Assembly: GCA_006937955.1 (NCBI GenBank)
Contig: SSNP01000044.1
Location: forward strand, 2,381,132 to 2,445,131
Direction of reading: 5' to 3'
DNA from: Pachypanchax playfairii
Taxonomy: Eukaryota > Chordata > Actinopteri > Cyprinodontiformes > Aplocheilidae
Length of the DNA: 64,000 bases
Part shown: positions 1 through 11,996 of the stretch, one piece after another
Layout of the letters: each line of letters begins with the position of its first letter
Position numbering within the stretch: position 1 is the stretch's first letter
The notes under the pieces: generated by a model
Seen by the model: only the letters and a program-made list of their open reading frames with translations
The model's database searches: none
Told to the model about the DNA's origin: nothing
Position numbers and translations under genes: made by a program

Positions 1-127
1 AAAAAAAAAATTGATGTACAGTGTACTGATACACTTGATGTATCAGCGTCGGAATTAAACTGGACTCCAAACTGTCCGCCTCCTTATATTTTTTTTCCTT
101 CTCTTTGATTTCTTGCTTGTATGTTCT

Positions 128-195
128 CTCAATGTAAGTCGCTTTGGATAAAAGCGTCTGCTAAATGACAGTAGTAGTAGTAGTAGTAGTAGTAC
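128..195 (+). repeat. L2-type retroposon 3' tail with (GTA)n
   Basis: The stretch reading 'aagtcgctttggataaaagcg' followed by 'tctgctaaatgac' is the conserved 3' tail shared by many teleost L2-clade LINEs and the SINEs that borrow their machinery. It runs into about eight GTA units (171-195), the usual simple-repeat end of such copies. The body upstream is not recognisable, so this is a severely 5'-truncated copy. Confidence 0.75.
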
Positions 196-2880
196 TCTTT
201 AACAGGAGAAGCTTAAATGACTCCTTGTTGTATAATAGACTTTGAGTTTATGGCATGACACACTATCTGGTTTTGGTGATGAAGTGGACAGGCAGACTGA
301 CATAGATATTTAAAAAAACAACAATAAGGTACAAGGGGTGGGGGAGTGGGAGGAGAGAGGAAAACAAAAAAAGACAAAAATTGAGATTGAACAAAACAGC
401 ATTGTTGCCAACTTAGTGACTTTGTCGCTATTTGTAATGACTTTTCAGACCCCTTTTGACCCCAGGTGACTTTTTTTCCCCAAAAGCACCTAGTGATAAA
501 TCTAGCAACATTTCTGACCTGCCTTAGCTACTTTATGTAAAACTTTATCGCTGATATTTCTTGCAGATTAGAGACCCAAGCTGCTCAAACTGTCTATGGC
601 TCATACCATATACTTCCTCCCATTTGTTCAGAAAGGGAAGGATGTGTGCATGTGCACACAGCACAATCACGTGACATCGACTAACCAATCATAAACTTTT
701 CTCAGTTTCTCGCCTACTTACAAACAAAGTTGTTTTACAAATGAAAAGAAAAATCTGTAGACATTATAAGACCGATCTTTTTTAATAAGCCAAACATGAA
801 CATTGTTTCTTCACCTTCATGTTTCAAACCTCACATTTCTTTTCTGTAGAGAATTGATCTCAAAAAGCCTTTTTAAAGGCTTATTTACAAAACTTTTGCT
901 TAAAAAGCACAAAAAAGTGATGATGTCAGTAACATGCAAACATTGCAAACAACATTGTGTCTAAGCACAATGTTTGCATACACATTTTTCTGTGTGTGTA
1001 TGTTCATTAAGATTTTACATGTGGAATGACTGTGCAGAAAAGGTACAATAAAACAAGAGGGTTGTGTCAGCCAACCACCAGCCCGGCCCCAAGAACACCA
1101 GAGTGCAGTGGGTCCAAGTCCAATGCAGGGAGCATAGCACCCCATGAGTAGGATTGACAGATTTTTCCCGCAGCTGTCAAAGCAACAGAAGTTGACATCA
1201 GGCACTTTAGCAGCATTGGGTGATGCCAGTGTAATATTCTACAATGCCCACGGAACTCATCACTCTACCAAAAACTGTCTTACTCATTGAGAAAATGGAA
1301 AGTTGTTAGTACTCTGCAGTATTTTGAGAGTATAGACCTAATATAGTTAAAGTGGGACATTGTTCAAATGGTTCCTATTACTAATTATACATCAGCATAA
1401 TCTAACCATTTCATTAGCACTGCTGTCTAAAAATTAATGCTGACAGTTTATTGGGTAACTGCATTGTTTAGTAATGACATCACAGTATGGGAGTCAATTG
1501 GCTATTCAATTATTAACACAAACAAACTAATTTAGTAGAACCTGTCTTCTTTAAAATCGCAGGAACAAAGAGTAGAAGGGGGAAATCAGTCTTGGCTCTG
1601 TGCCTAAGCCACTGACCCATTTATGCTTTGAAGTTTGCTGCGTTTAAAAAAGCATCTGAGAAGATATTTAACTACAAACAGAGCCTACCTTCCCCATTCC
1701 AGCTGCATAATCAGGCATAATAAGTGACTGCAAAGGTCCACATAATGTATTTCTAACACTGGAGACCTGCTAATCCTGTCAGGGGAATGAAATAGAGAAA
1801 GGGGGGTCAGGGGGTGGGGGAGGCATGCAGCAGCTTTGCCATGGAATTGAGCATTTAACTCCATAACCATGCAGACAAATGCCAGGGTGCCTTTCATACC
1901 AAAAGAAAGAGAAAAGGACAATAAGATCAGCTTCATATTTCATCCCAAAGTCTATATCCATTTTTCTGCTTTAGCAGCCATCAAGGAAAAGTAGGAACAA
2001 CGACAACAGTAACAGCCTTTCTAACTGGGTTTGATCCTCATGAAACATGTCATTATAACCCTCTTTAAGGTCAGTTAAAAAGACAGACCTTCAGATCGAT
2101 AGTAAATGCTTGCTTTGATTAACCTCATTGATTCACTGTTTTTTTTATTTTGCTAAAAGTTTGGATAAAGCAGGACCCAAGATTCTCACTCATAAATATG
2201 CTGAAAACAAGGAGGAACTGAATATCAGAGGAAATAAAGCTTCTAACCTAAAAAAAAGCACAAAAACACCCAAAATCTTGATGTTACCCCTGGCCCTTCA
2301 AAGTAACTGCTCCAAATGACCCTTAAAATAAAAAATCCTTGGCTGGGAGAGGAGAGGGGGCCTGGAAGAAGCGACGAGAAGCAGTTCAGGAGGGTGGCCA
2401 GGACGCTGTTCAGGCTGGTGGAGCAGATCAGAAGGGTTGCTATGAGCCATCCAATCAGGTGAAGCTGTTCCTGGGGGGCAGCCAGGAGGATGTCCAATCA
2501 GGAAAAGCAGCTATAGTATTCAGCCAGGAGGCAGCTGGGTTGGGCAAGAACATCCAGAAAGTCAACCAGCTGGAAGTCCTCTGCAGACACAACAACCTCT
2601 ATGGGCAGGTTCACCCCCAAATCAACTTTTTTTTGCTAATAAACTGTGTAAATGCATGTCTAATAGTGCTGTATAGATTTCTGGGTATTATTTTTGGTGT
2701 TTTAGCACATTTTTAAAAAACTGTAAATTTTCTACCAAAAACCGTTAGTGGAGCACCCTCTTCAGGTTAAAACTTTACATTGCACTTGAATTTGAATCAG
2801 GCATTGCTATTGAGCTATAGAGCCGTTGTGGCAAGCAGTCTCCCGAAGTTATAATTTGCAGCAAAACCATACTTAGAGAC
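196..2880. other. Non-coding stretch, no gene recognised
   Basis: About 2.7 kb with only short open frames that resemble nothing I know. 2339-2620 is GC-richer and open on both strands (about 125 and 84 codons), but neither reading shows a domain. 410-510 has wording common in fish dispersed repeats ('gttgccaacttagtgac'), too degraded to assign. Confidence 0.5.
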
Positions 2881-2887
2881 GGCAAAT

Positions 2888-3091
2888 ATGGTGGATACCA
2901 TGTGTGCCCCAGGATGCCATAACAGATGCAGACGAGATAAGGTAAGAGTGTTCTATAGGATTCCTAAGGATCCAGAACGCAGAAAAGGGTGTATCATTGC
3001 AATGAAACGTGCTAGCAATCAGGCAGAAATGAAGCTGCCAGATCCCGCGAGCAAAGGTTTCCTCTTATGTGGCGATCACTTCATATCAGGT
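2888..3091 (+). CDS. THAP-type zinc-finger exon (partial gene or remnant)
   Basis: The 68-residue reading begins MVDTMCAPGCHNRC and ends FLLCGDHFISG. This fits the THAP zinc finger, C-x2-4-C-x35-50-C-x2-H: Cys at residues 6 and 10 (a further Cys at 14), then Cys and His in 'CGDHF', a version of the family's 'CSxHF'. The middle has the expected 'FYRIPKDPERRKG', but the near-invariant Trp that follows is replaced by Cys (GCIIAMKR). THAP domains bind DNA and occur in host regulators and in P-element-like transposases. The frame stops just after an 'AGGTAC' that could be a splice donor at 3089-3091, so this may be a first exon. The ATG has an acceptable context (aatATGG). No second exon is visible, so a transposon-derived or dead copy is equally possible. 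Confidence 0.6.
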
Positions 3092-3099
3092 ACATAAAC

Positions 3100-4197
3100 C
3101 AATATTTCCTCAACCTAATGTGGTATTTATAATAAATGCTTTTATTATGATTCTTAGCAGACTTTCTACAGTTATTTTGCCGTGGATTTTTCTGTCTTGT
3201 GGGTCACAAAGCTGTTTTCTGTTGTGAACAATGTCCAAAAACACATAAAGCTTAAAAAAAGGGGGGTACATAAAACCCATAACTGTTAAATATAAAGTAT
3301 TGAATGTTTTCTTTATTGACCCATTTGTCCAATTGTAAAATTTTGATAACATCTTCCACATCACCACATGAACCAAATATATTTGCATGTGTTGCATCTT
3401 TTTTGCATTAATTAAGTATTTCTAACTGGGGTACAGAAACATTGACTGGAACACTGGTATGCCATTAGTGATGAAAAACAAAAAATAAAACCAAAGGAAA
3501 ATGTTAAGCTTTCAAGCATTGCATCCCTGTGAATAATTAAAGCATTAAAAGAAAAGAAAACAAAGATTCTCAAATCCACAAACACACCGAGGCTCATCAG
3601 ATATCGCATTTCCCCAGCTCTGTTTGTCAAAACACCTATTATGGTGGTCTTTGAAATTCAGGGACCCCATTAACAGTTCAAGCATATAATCACATTGCTG
3701 TAATGAGGTATTAATTAAGCAAGGGGCATCTACTTGCCCACTAAACAGCCTCCAAAACAATTGACAGGAGATTTGTGATTTTTGACTCCCTGACCCTATT
3801 AAACAAATCAATATTAGGTTTTGCAGAAATGTTCTCCTGCTGGCTCACTCTGGTCTTTGTGAATCAGCTCTGTTGAATACTAATGAAGGAATTAACTGCC
3901 TAGTATTCTGCTTGTGTCCCATCAAACAGATCATTATCAAGTGAGTTTCATTTGCATGGAAGAAGACTCTGCTTTGTAGGTAAAGATTTCACAATATGTC
4001 ACTCATTATGCAAGCTCACCCCACCCCGACTCAATCTCCTCCACTAGTCACATATTTTCTTTGAGTCTTGAATACGCCATGACTGCCACAAAACACAAGC
4101 ACACACATTATCATACAACTACATTAGAAATTGTAGGCTCTATTTGTTTTTCCCTGGTTGACCTGTCCAGGGTGGTCCCCTTTCTCTTGCTAGCTTC
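3100..4197. other. Non-coding stretch; 3640-4030 looks like a possible conserved element
   Basis: No gene or known repeat seen. From about 3640 to 4030 the sequence is of balanced composition, free of simple repeats and stop-rich, and holds homeodomain- and POU-like words (TTAATTAA, ATTTGCATGG). That texture is typical of fish conserved non-coding elements. Conservation itself cannot be seen from one sequence. Confidence 0.3.
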
Positions 4198-4201
4198 TTA
4201 A

Positions 4202-4800
4202 AGAGACCATTTCATACAAATTTCAGGACTTTGTGGTTATTTCTTAAGTATGAACCAGTAATATGAAATATTTTATGTCTAAAAAACATCAGGAAACACT
4301 TATTAACAGACCTTTCAATCAGTCTGCATTAAAATTCGGGTGGTTCCGACTCCTTCCGTCAGGCTGCTTCATCAGGCTTTGGCAGCAGCTCGTTCATGTT
4401 CGTTATTCGAATTTGCTGGACTCTGACTGGCTAACAAACTAGCCTATGAGAGCAAGGTATACTGTTTCCTGCCCTACTGCACATGGCAATGTCAGACTTC
4501 GGGTATTCCTGTTTGCTACATCTTATGCTACAGCTTTTAGTTAGCAGCATGCTAGGCGTGGTTTCAACTGCAGGAGCTGACGAATACTAAATACAAAGGA
4601 GTTGTGACGAAACAGATACAGGATATTCGGACTCGGGAGAACTCGGGTGTTATCGCCATCTGCCTACCTTCTTTGAGAGATTAAAACTGAAAGAGAAGTT
4701 GTTGACCTGTTTTCACACCCACTATGAAGGTAAGAACACCCGTGGAGCTAAAATATTCAACAGAAACCTCTGAAAAACCGTTTTTAATGGAAGGGCATCT
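4202..4800 (+). mobile_element. TTAA MITE family A, copy 1
   Basis: A 599-base non-coding element. Its left end is TTAA|AGAGACCATTTCATAC, and its right end reads as AGATGCCCTTCCATT on the other strand with flank TTAg (TTAA with one change). It shares the same internal order with 10306-11992 and 26069-26652 on the opposite strand and with the partial copy at 40547-40830. TTAA duplication is the mark of piggyBac or Kolobok transposases; no transposase is encoded. Confidence 0.8.
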
Positions 4801-4952
4801 TTAGGATAAGCAGCAGCAACAGTGAAGAGCAGTTACAGAAAACGACTTAAGGTGGTATTATATCTTGCAAAGAGAGGACGATGTTTCATAAAAAGAATAA
4901 CAATTTTTAAGTGGTGCGTTCACTCTCAGTTTTTCTACTCAGACTGTTATCT

Positions 4953-5190
4953 CGGACAGCTGTAGCCTAATGGGGAAGGATGTCATCCTCTGATCGGACG
5001 TGAGCCATTTGATCCCAGGCCACAGCAGGCTATGTGTTGAAGTATCCTTGAGCAAGATACTGAACCCCAAAAACTGCCCTCGGGTTAGGGTTAGATGACA
5101 GCCCTTTTCTCCTCAATGATGGGTCTAATGCAATAATCAGATTCCTTGTGAGTGTAACATACTTGGCCAGTAAATGACATTAATTACAAA
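4953..5190 (+). repeat. tRNA-derived SINE
   Basis: An A-box-like 'tgtagcctaatggg' is followed about 35 bases later by a degraded B box 'catttgatccc'. Then comes the wording 'gtatccttgagcaagatactgaacccc', which is also found twice at 39486-39720. This is a tRNA-type SINE head with its body. Confidence 0.65.
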
Positions 5191-6247
5191 GTTTTTGTTT
5201 GTATCGCTTGGTTCTACAGACTCTGAGGATTTTAAAGAGATGTGAATCTCCCTGGTTATCTAAACAGTTCCCAAGTTATGTATATCACATGAAAGGTGAC
5301 CCCAAATGAATCACAGTTATGCATGATTACACATGGTACACAGGAGATTCTTTTTTCAGAATTTTTTTGTGATTTTGTATGTCCCATATTTTACAAATGT
5401 ATCTATAATAATGGCAAACAGGAAAAAAAGACATTTCTCACCACTTCATTTGCTAATGGCTGACAGGTTAAAAGGCTTTATGTGTCCGGAAGGCAGAAGC
5501 AGTGTAACGATTAACAAATTCCTTCTTCTGAAAAGTATGTAATCTGTTTTATTAACCACAATGTTTTGTTTTGTATGGTATTACATTTTTGCCTAATCAC
5601 CATCAATTTTTGTGAATATAGTCACTGTAAAGTGGTTGTATACAGTAGTTGGTAATTTGACTGTACCCAACGGTTTACTCTGCCATGATGTCTTTTTACT
5701 TCATAAACATCAGTATTTTTAGTTTTTTAAATTGTGGCTCAGTAAAATAATACATTTGACTGTATACAGTGAAGAAAGAGGATGTGAAGGACCAGAATAC
5801 ACACCTTGCAAATTAAGAACTTTTTTGCGCACATTTGTAGTAATAAATCTTTATTTTGTCAAATCCTGCCATGGGAATCCATATCTGATCACACAGATAG
5901 GATTTAATGAATGTTTCTACAGTAGGTGGTAAAAAGAAAAATATCCCTGTAACTTTAATTTTAGCAACCGTAAAAATTTGAGCTATAGGGATGTTGATTG
6001 AGAGGTAAACTTTCTAAAACAATGTAGTCGGGATAGGATCTAAAGTACATTTAGAAAAAAGTTATTGTTTTTTTTTTTAACTTAGCAAGGTCAGCAGGAT
6101 AGAAACTGTAGAAACACTAATCAGGTTCTGACGTTACATGTACGATTGCTTTACTGCATAATAAGCCAGTGACAATAGTGGGAAGGGCAATTTTTTTCAA
6201 TTATTTTATCCAAAAGAAGATTTCATGAAGACACCACTAAAATATAT
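5191..6247. other. Non-coding stretch, nothing recognised
   Basis: AT-rich DNA with small open frames of low-complexity composition. No domain, repeat family or RNA gene was recognised. Confidence 0.5.
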
Positions 6248-6480
6248 GGGGGCGGCTGTGATTCAGTGGGTAGAGTGGTCGTCTTCCAGTCAGGAGGTTG
6301 GTGGACTGATCCCAGCTTCCACTGGCACATGTCAAAGTTTCCTTGGGAAAGACCCTGAACCCACCCCACCGATTTACATTTTGGGTTGTGTGAATGGGTG
6401 AATGTAAAACTTGTAGTGTAAAAGTTTTTGAGTGGTCAGTACAACTAGAAAAGCACTATTAAAATGCAGGACATTTACAA
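6248..6480 (+). repeat. tRNA-derived SINE, near full length
   Basis: The head 'cagtgggtagagtggtcg' has the Pol III A-box pattern, and 'ggttggtggactgatccc' holds a mutated B box. The tail contains 'tgtgaatgggtgaatg' and 'tagaaaagcactattaaa', the teleost tail also seen at 63172-63300. The order head-body-tail is complete. Confidence 0.75.
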
Positions 6481-7950
6481 AGTTTTAGGGTTATTCTTGT
6501 TCTCTATGAGGAATGAATAATATTCAGCTCTAGCTTTGGGCTCTCTTGTATATAAGCATAGTATCTCTCCAAGTTGTTCAAAATTTTCCCAAGTTAATGG
6601 AATATTTTATTTACAGTTTTCTTAAAGGCTTTTACAAATATACAGTTCTGAATTAAACCAAGAAATCAGTCTCCTCTGACACATTACCTTCATTTTCAGA
6701 GAACTAACATTACCTAATGAAATGTGTTTTGAATTTGAACATTATCAGCAAAATAATCAATTAGTTAGGCAGTAAAATTTTGGTTTGTGCCCTAAGTTAT
6801 ATTGCCCTGTGGAATTAAAGAAAATAATAATGGAAAAGAATCTTTGAATTTAGTGTCAGCATCTGAAAACTGGTAATAACTGGTCTTGGCCTTATCAATT
6901 GATTTAATTGGAAAATAACTGCTGCTCCTTCTACTACTACTCCTGCTACTCCCTCCATCAAAATTTCAATAGAGGGAGTTGGCTCAACAATTGTATGTAC
7001 TAATTACTTTAAACTTGAAGCAATGTGTGTCATAATTGTCACACCTGGAAAGCTGAATACGTACTGAATTACTAACATAAAAAAATAATGTTTGATTTAA
7101 ATGTGTCTGAGTCTTTGGCCTTTCTCTAAAATGATCAAATATCAAACAGAGTAATGGCTGTGTTCTTTATATTTCACTGCAGCAATGCTTTCTTGGGTTT
7201 CAGCTGATGAGCCCAGAAGGATGGAGCATCTAATGTAATCTGTCATGTTCTCTGTACCGCTCACCCCTGCAAAATGAGTGACAGGGGATGGCCTGTTGTC
7301 AATGTGCTGTGTGTGTGGCCATGGGGCGGTAAGTTAATGCGGGAGATTGACTCTTAATTGCAGAGGGAAACGCTCATATTTTCTTATTAATAAGACAGAG
7401 TCAGAGTCTGTAGATTGTCTCATTACATAAACATACTCCTCCACTAGCCAAGTTAAGTGCTGTTTATATATTAGCTTCCTGGCACATGGTTTTTCCAGAG
7501 CACACATTGTGAACACAAGCAAGACACTAGATGGGAGAAAAGCCAGAGGGAAACAAAGAGGGTTGTGTGTATGTTGTTGCATCATCATATCAGCTGACAC
7601 CAGGCAGTATACTGATAGTGTAGTGCCACACTTTAAGATAGAAGTTTGGTCACTTGTTCTCAGAAGCTGTTTATCGTTGAATGGGCTGAAAGTGTATTAG
7701 CTGTCCAATGTCAGCGTCTTTTCCCCCATAAAGAAAGCATTCCAAACGTGCAGATACTCAAAACAGGCTTTTGTTAAATCAACAAAGAAATCTACAAAAA
7801 AATAAACCTTACCTGTAGAGTTTTCTACATCATCAAATAATTAAGAACAGATAACAGGTGCAAAAACAGTGTTATCCCATGCAAAGTAGGTAGGACTGTC
7901 GGGATTTTTTTCCCCAAATCCAACATACTGACTAAACTGTCAAACTAGCA
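6481..7950. other. Non-coding stretch; 7100-7480 possible conserved element
   Basis: No gene recognised. 7100-7480 is repeat-free, of mixed composition and rich in TAAT and CATTAC-like words, again like a fish conserved non-coding element. The rest is AT-rich unique DNA. Confidence 0.3.
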
Positions 7951-7954
7951 AGTC

Positions 7955-8241
7955 TGGTTCATCCATCCATCAATTTTCTAAACCCTCTTTTTCCTGTTTG
8001 TCTCCAGTGGTCATTGGGGGAGGGGTGGGGGAGGTTGCCAGTGCATCACAGGGCCACACATAGACAAACAACCATTCACGCATGCTTGCGCCTTGTGTGG
8101 GGGGGACGGGGTTCCTGGGGGGGGCCCACGCGTGCAGGGGGGGCATGTGGGCTCCACGCGGGGGGGTCCTGGCCTGGATTTGAACCCAGGACCTTCTTGC
8201 TGCAAGGCAACGGTGCTACCAACTGCACCACCATGAACCCC
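7955..8241 (-). repeat. tRNA-derived SINE with (GGAT)n tail, minus strand
   Basis: Read on the minus strand, the head starts near 8241 with 'gtggtgcagttggtagc' (A box) and 'gggttcaaatcc' (B box, 8176-8187). The body includes 'gtgaatggttgtttgtc' and 'ggccctgtgatg', and the tail 'gatggatggatgaa' lies at 7955-7970. The same family supplies the head fragment at 31532-31597 and the body/tail fragment at 38475-38650. The middle (8095-8165) is very G-rich on the plus strand. Confidence 0.8.
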
Positions 8242-9640
8242 CTGGTTCATCCAAAAGACAAAACATTAAAACAGAGGCTGTGTAGCATTGTATATGAGGT
8301 ACAGTTTAACAAGGGGTGTTCATACATTTATACAGAAATAAACCAAGCAATCAAGGGCTGTTCACATAAGACAAAGTACAGTGGGCACTGCAGGTTTAAA
8401 CCCATTCATGTGTGCATGGTGCAGAGAACAATGCACCGAGCTGAGTGGTGCGCAGTGGGCCATGTTTAAGTTAAAAATTTTGGGTGAAGTGCTTAGTTAC
8501 ATCACCATGGCAAATCCAATCAGAAATTATCACACACACAACACGCCAGCATGCTTTCACATTGGAGAGTTTTGGTTCTTTTAGCAGCATCTGTGTGGCA
8601 ACTATACATTTATCAAGCAGGTAAAGAGCAAAGTCCAATAAACTGCACACTGCTGCTCACTCTTCATTTCTCTTTTTTTCCTACTCTCTTGCCTCTTTGT
8701 TTTCAGTAAATGTTATGTCTGGGCTTTTATTTCTAAAAATCTGAATGATACATTGCATTCAAGCTGCAGCCGGAAAAACTAGGTTCTTCCTGAATATATT
8801 TTGTTCTCCCAGCAACCAGCACTGAGAGCAGTTTGGGCCCTTCACCCATGTTTTGAGCTCGAACCTTGTGGCAAATACGATGCATGGTACTTACTATGCT
8901 GAAGTGCCTTTAAATGGCGAAACAAAGAAGAATAAACAATTCAATTAGACTTAGCAATTCACTGACATCTCAAGAATAATATGTGCTTTTGAGAACAGTT
9001 ATGTTTACATTTTTGTACAAATTTGATTTATTGATTTGGAGAAGACTGATGGTTTAAGAAAGAAGTTAAAAGATGCCTTCTTTTGTCAAAACAGAAAAAT
9101 CTACATTAAACAAAGGAGGAGATATCTGGTTTAATCTTTCTAGTAGTTACAATGCAACTTTAAATCTTATCCCTGGACAGCTTCAATTCACACCTTAAGG
9201 CGTCTGATTAAAACAGCTCACATTCAAACCATTTTGGTGGGCGGGTGGGGGGTGTACAGTTAGCTTGCCTAAATTAAGAGCTCACTACCATAGACCCGTG
9301 GTGCAGTTTTTGTGTGTGCGCCAACAGCGACTGATCAACACAGATCAGTTTAAGAATCCTCAGCCTAGTCGCTTACTTTCTCTGTAAAAACAGTAAGTGT
9401 AAGTCCTGTTTATTCCTTTAGTTCTTCCTTAGTGATGCGCAGAGAATTTGAACAAAAACTGACTAATTTTAGATAGTATTTATTTACTTTGAGGTTGTTT
9501 GCATAATTTGAGTATGTTATTTGTTTTTTTGCATGGTTTAGACTGGCAAATAGTAAAAATAAATGAGAAATATGATCAATAACTTCCAAGGAAAGATAAC
9601 CCCAGGAATCAGCAACACCATGTTGCCTCTAGAACATTCT
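8242..9640. other. Non-coding stretch, nothing recognised
   Basis: No open frame with a recognisable domain. It contains a short G-rich tract at 9236-9255. No repeat family was assigned. Confidence 0.5.
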
Positions 9641-9940
9641 TAACAAACTAATTTTTCAACATAATTCCTACTCCATTCTTCTTCCCGTGAGCACCATGGT
9701 AGAATAGCTTACATCCTACTTCTAGGCTCCTGGCCTTGCTACCTTTCCATCTGGTCTCTTGGACACACAGTAGCCTCCTTCCTCCTCTGCATCATGTCCA
9801 CCAACTCTCTAGCTTTTCCTGTCATAATCCCTGCATTCATTGTCACTACTCTCAGTCCTAGACTCTTCATTTCAATTTTCTCTTTTTGTCTACGAACATA
9901 CTTTCCTCCTCTCCTCCTTTTATGAACCACAATAGCCCAA
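9641..9940 (-). pseudogene. RTE-like LINE, endonuclease N-terminal fragment
   Basis: On the minus strand 9930-9739 reads '...LGLRVVTMNAGIMTGKARELVDMM...', the start of an AP-type endonuclease of an RTE-clade LINE. One frame over, 9750-9641 continues with 'VQETRWKGSKARSLEVG' and 'YHGAHGKKNGVGIML'. The QETRW motif carries the conserved metal-binding Glu of these endonucleases. A frameshift near 9755 separates the halves, and the reverse transcriptase is absent, so this is a dead fragment. Confidence 0.75.
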
Positions 9941-9971
9941 TCTCCATCAGCCCCCTGCAGGTTAAAGAGTA

Positions 9972-10301
9972 TGGCGTTAGAATTGAGTCAAAAGTACTGA
10001 GAACAGTTTAGAGATTTTTTCTTCACTAGAGGAGTGTCTTCCCTCGAGCCAACGTAAATTCAACTCTCAAACAGATTCAACCATTCGGGCACATGAACAG
10101 AAATTCTGCTCATGCAGGTATATGACTTTTGACAGTTTGGAGTCGGAGCCCAGCTGCAGCACTGACCCTCACATGATTGGTCCCTTCATAATCCCTTTAG
10201 AAAATCTGCGCACGAGGACAGAATCTACTCGTGCGAGTAGATAATATCTGTGCAGAGTTTAATAAACTGTTCTTAGTACTTTTGACACAATTCTAACGCC
10301 A
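9972..10301. mobile_element. MITE with ~38-base inverted repeats and TA duplication
   Basis: The left end TGGCGTTAGAATTGAGTC is mirrored at the right end (GACACAATTCTAACGCCA). The match continues inward over about 38 bases, including 'AAAAGTACT' and 'GAACAGTTTA'. TA flanks both sides (9970-9971 and 10302-10303), which points to Tc1/mariner-type mobilisation. The 330-base body has no coding capacity. Confidence 0.85.
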
Positions 10302-10305
10302 TAAA

Positions 10306-11992
10306 AGAGGCCCTTCAATTAAAAACTGTTTTTCTAAGGCTTCTGTTGAATATTTTAGCTCTTCCGGTTGTTCTTACCTTTATAGTGGGTGTGAAAACAG
10401 GTCAACAACTTCTCTTTCAGTTTTTATCTCTCAAACTACGCAGGTGGCGATAAAACCTGAGTTCTCCCGAGTTCAAACGGCCTGTATTTGTTTCATCCCA
10501 ACTCCTTTGCTCATTAGTATTCGGCAGTTCACGCAGTTGAAACCACGCCTAGCATGCTGCTGGCTAAAGGCTGTAGCATAAGATGTAACAAACCGGAAGA
10601 GAGAACGTCTGATGTTGCCATGCGCAGTGGGGCAGTAAACAGTATACCTTGCTCTCATAAGCTAGTTTGTTAGCCAATCTGAGTCTAGCAAATTCGAATA
10701 ATGAATATGAATAAGTTGCTGCCGAAGCCTGACGAAACCAGCCGAATTTTGACACAAAGAGATTGAAAGGTCTGTTAATCAGTGTTTCCTAACGTTTTTT
10801 AGATATAAAATGTTTCATATTACAGGTTAATACTTAAAGGGACTGTATCATGCTATTTTACAGTTTTCAACGTCTGGGATCGGCACATATATGATAAAAC
10901 CTTACTGTTTGAGTTATATTCACTTCATTTGTCCTGAAATATAACTTATATTCTCGAGTTATATTGTGACCAGGAAGTAAAAACGCTCGGTTTACCTAAA
11001 ACCCCGCCTCCCAACTGTGAGTGCGATTGGGCTGTTTAGAAACACTAAACAAACTCCTGTAACTCTCACAGCCAAATGCACATTTTCGACGAGAATGTTT
11101 TAGAATGAAATACAACGAAATGGAGGTGCTAATTTGTCAGAGCACGATCGGTGGTGAGGAGCGTCTGGAGGGAAGGACGGTCCACTCGCGACTGGATGCG
11201 ATCCGACCCAGGAGATGACACCAAAGACTGGGATCGGACGGGTGAAGTGAGACAGGTCGTAGGCAAGGAGCGGATTTCTGGAGGCAGCGACCGTAGTCGC
11301 TGACTGCGAGACCAGCAGCCAAGAACAAGGCGGACAGAGAGAGAGAGAGATCGACCGGGACAAGTCTGAGGTCTGAGGCTGCATTAATGAAGCGGATAAA
11401 CTGCAGCACCGAGGCTAACAGGAGCTCGTGGCAAACGGGACGTATGACTGAGCACTGTCAGGGTGAGTGACTGAGTCTCTTATCTGGTGGTGGGACGGTC
11501 TGCGGTGACGTAGAGCTCAGCTATAAAGCTGGATTCATACTGATATGTGATTAGCAGGGTCGAGTTGATAAGTCTTTATTAGCAGCTCATGCTAATAAAG
11601 AGTAGCAGGTGGATGAAGTGTGGGAACTCTGGGCTGTAGATTAGACATCTGCCGTGATGAGCTCCTGACAAATTGTTTCGGACTCTCACAGCTCGCCTCG
11701 TACCTACTACAGGGGCAGCAGGGATTGGTCAGGAACTTCCTGATACGACACCGTGACGTAAAGGGGCTCAATTCAGCTGTTTTACATGAGAGAGTAAAGC
11801 AGCTGCTCAGAGCGCAGGTTTCAGGAGGATTACTCGGGAATGCACGAATTAAGCCAAAAACCACTCTGGAGGTCTTTTAAATAAAGAAATACCATCACAA
11901 CATGGTTAAAAGCTCCAAAAAGTTGATTTTTCATGATACAGGATCTTTAAGAAATAACCACAAAGTCATGAAATCTTTGTGAAATGGATTCT
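10306..11992 (-). mobile_element. TTAA MITE family A, copy 2, interrupted
   Basis: The left part (10306-10837) matches the 4202-4800 element in reverse, beginning AGAGGCCCTTCAATT. The right part (11951-11992) carries the other terminus, ending GAAATGGATTCT before TTAA at 11993-11996. Between them lies a different TTAA element (10838-11946). Joining the two pieces gives an element of about 570 bases, as in the other copies. The left flank reads TAAA instead of TTAA. Confidence 0.82.
10838..11946 (+). mobile_element. TTAA MITE family B, copy 1 (1.1 kb), nested in family A
   Basis: TTAA (10834-10837 and 11947-11950) flanks the ends AGGGACTGTATCATG and, on the other strand, AGATCCTGTATCATG. Both ends and several inner blocks recur in 19715-20858. 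Inside, 11620-11880 is open for 86 codons and 11100-11409 is open on the minus strand, but neither resembles a transposase. The longer core here, compared with copy 2, may be ancestral sequence that copy 2 lost. Confidence 0.85.
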
Positions 11993-11996
11993 TTAA

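Noticed and set aside
8160..8241. Possible functional tRNA gene (minus strand A and B boxes)
   Set aside because: The cloverleaf is not maintained and the sequence continues into a SINE body and tail.
8011..8469. Open frames of 79 and 151 codons
   Set aside because: They cover the minus-strand SINE and its G-rich body; not protein-like.
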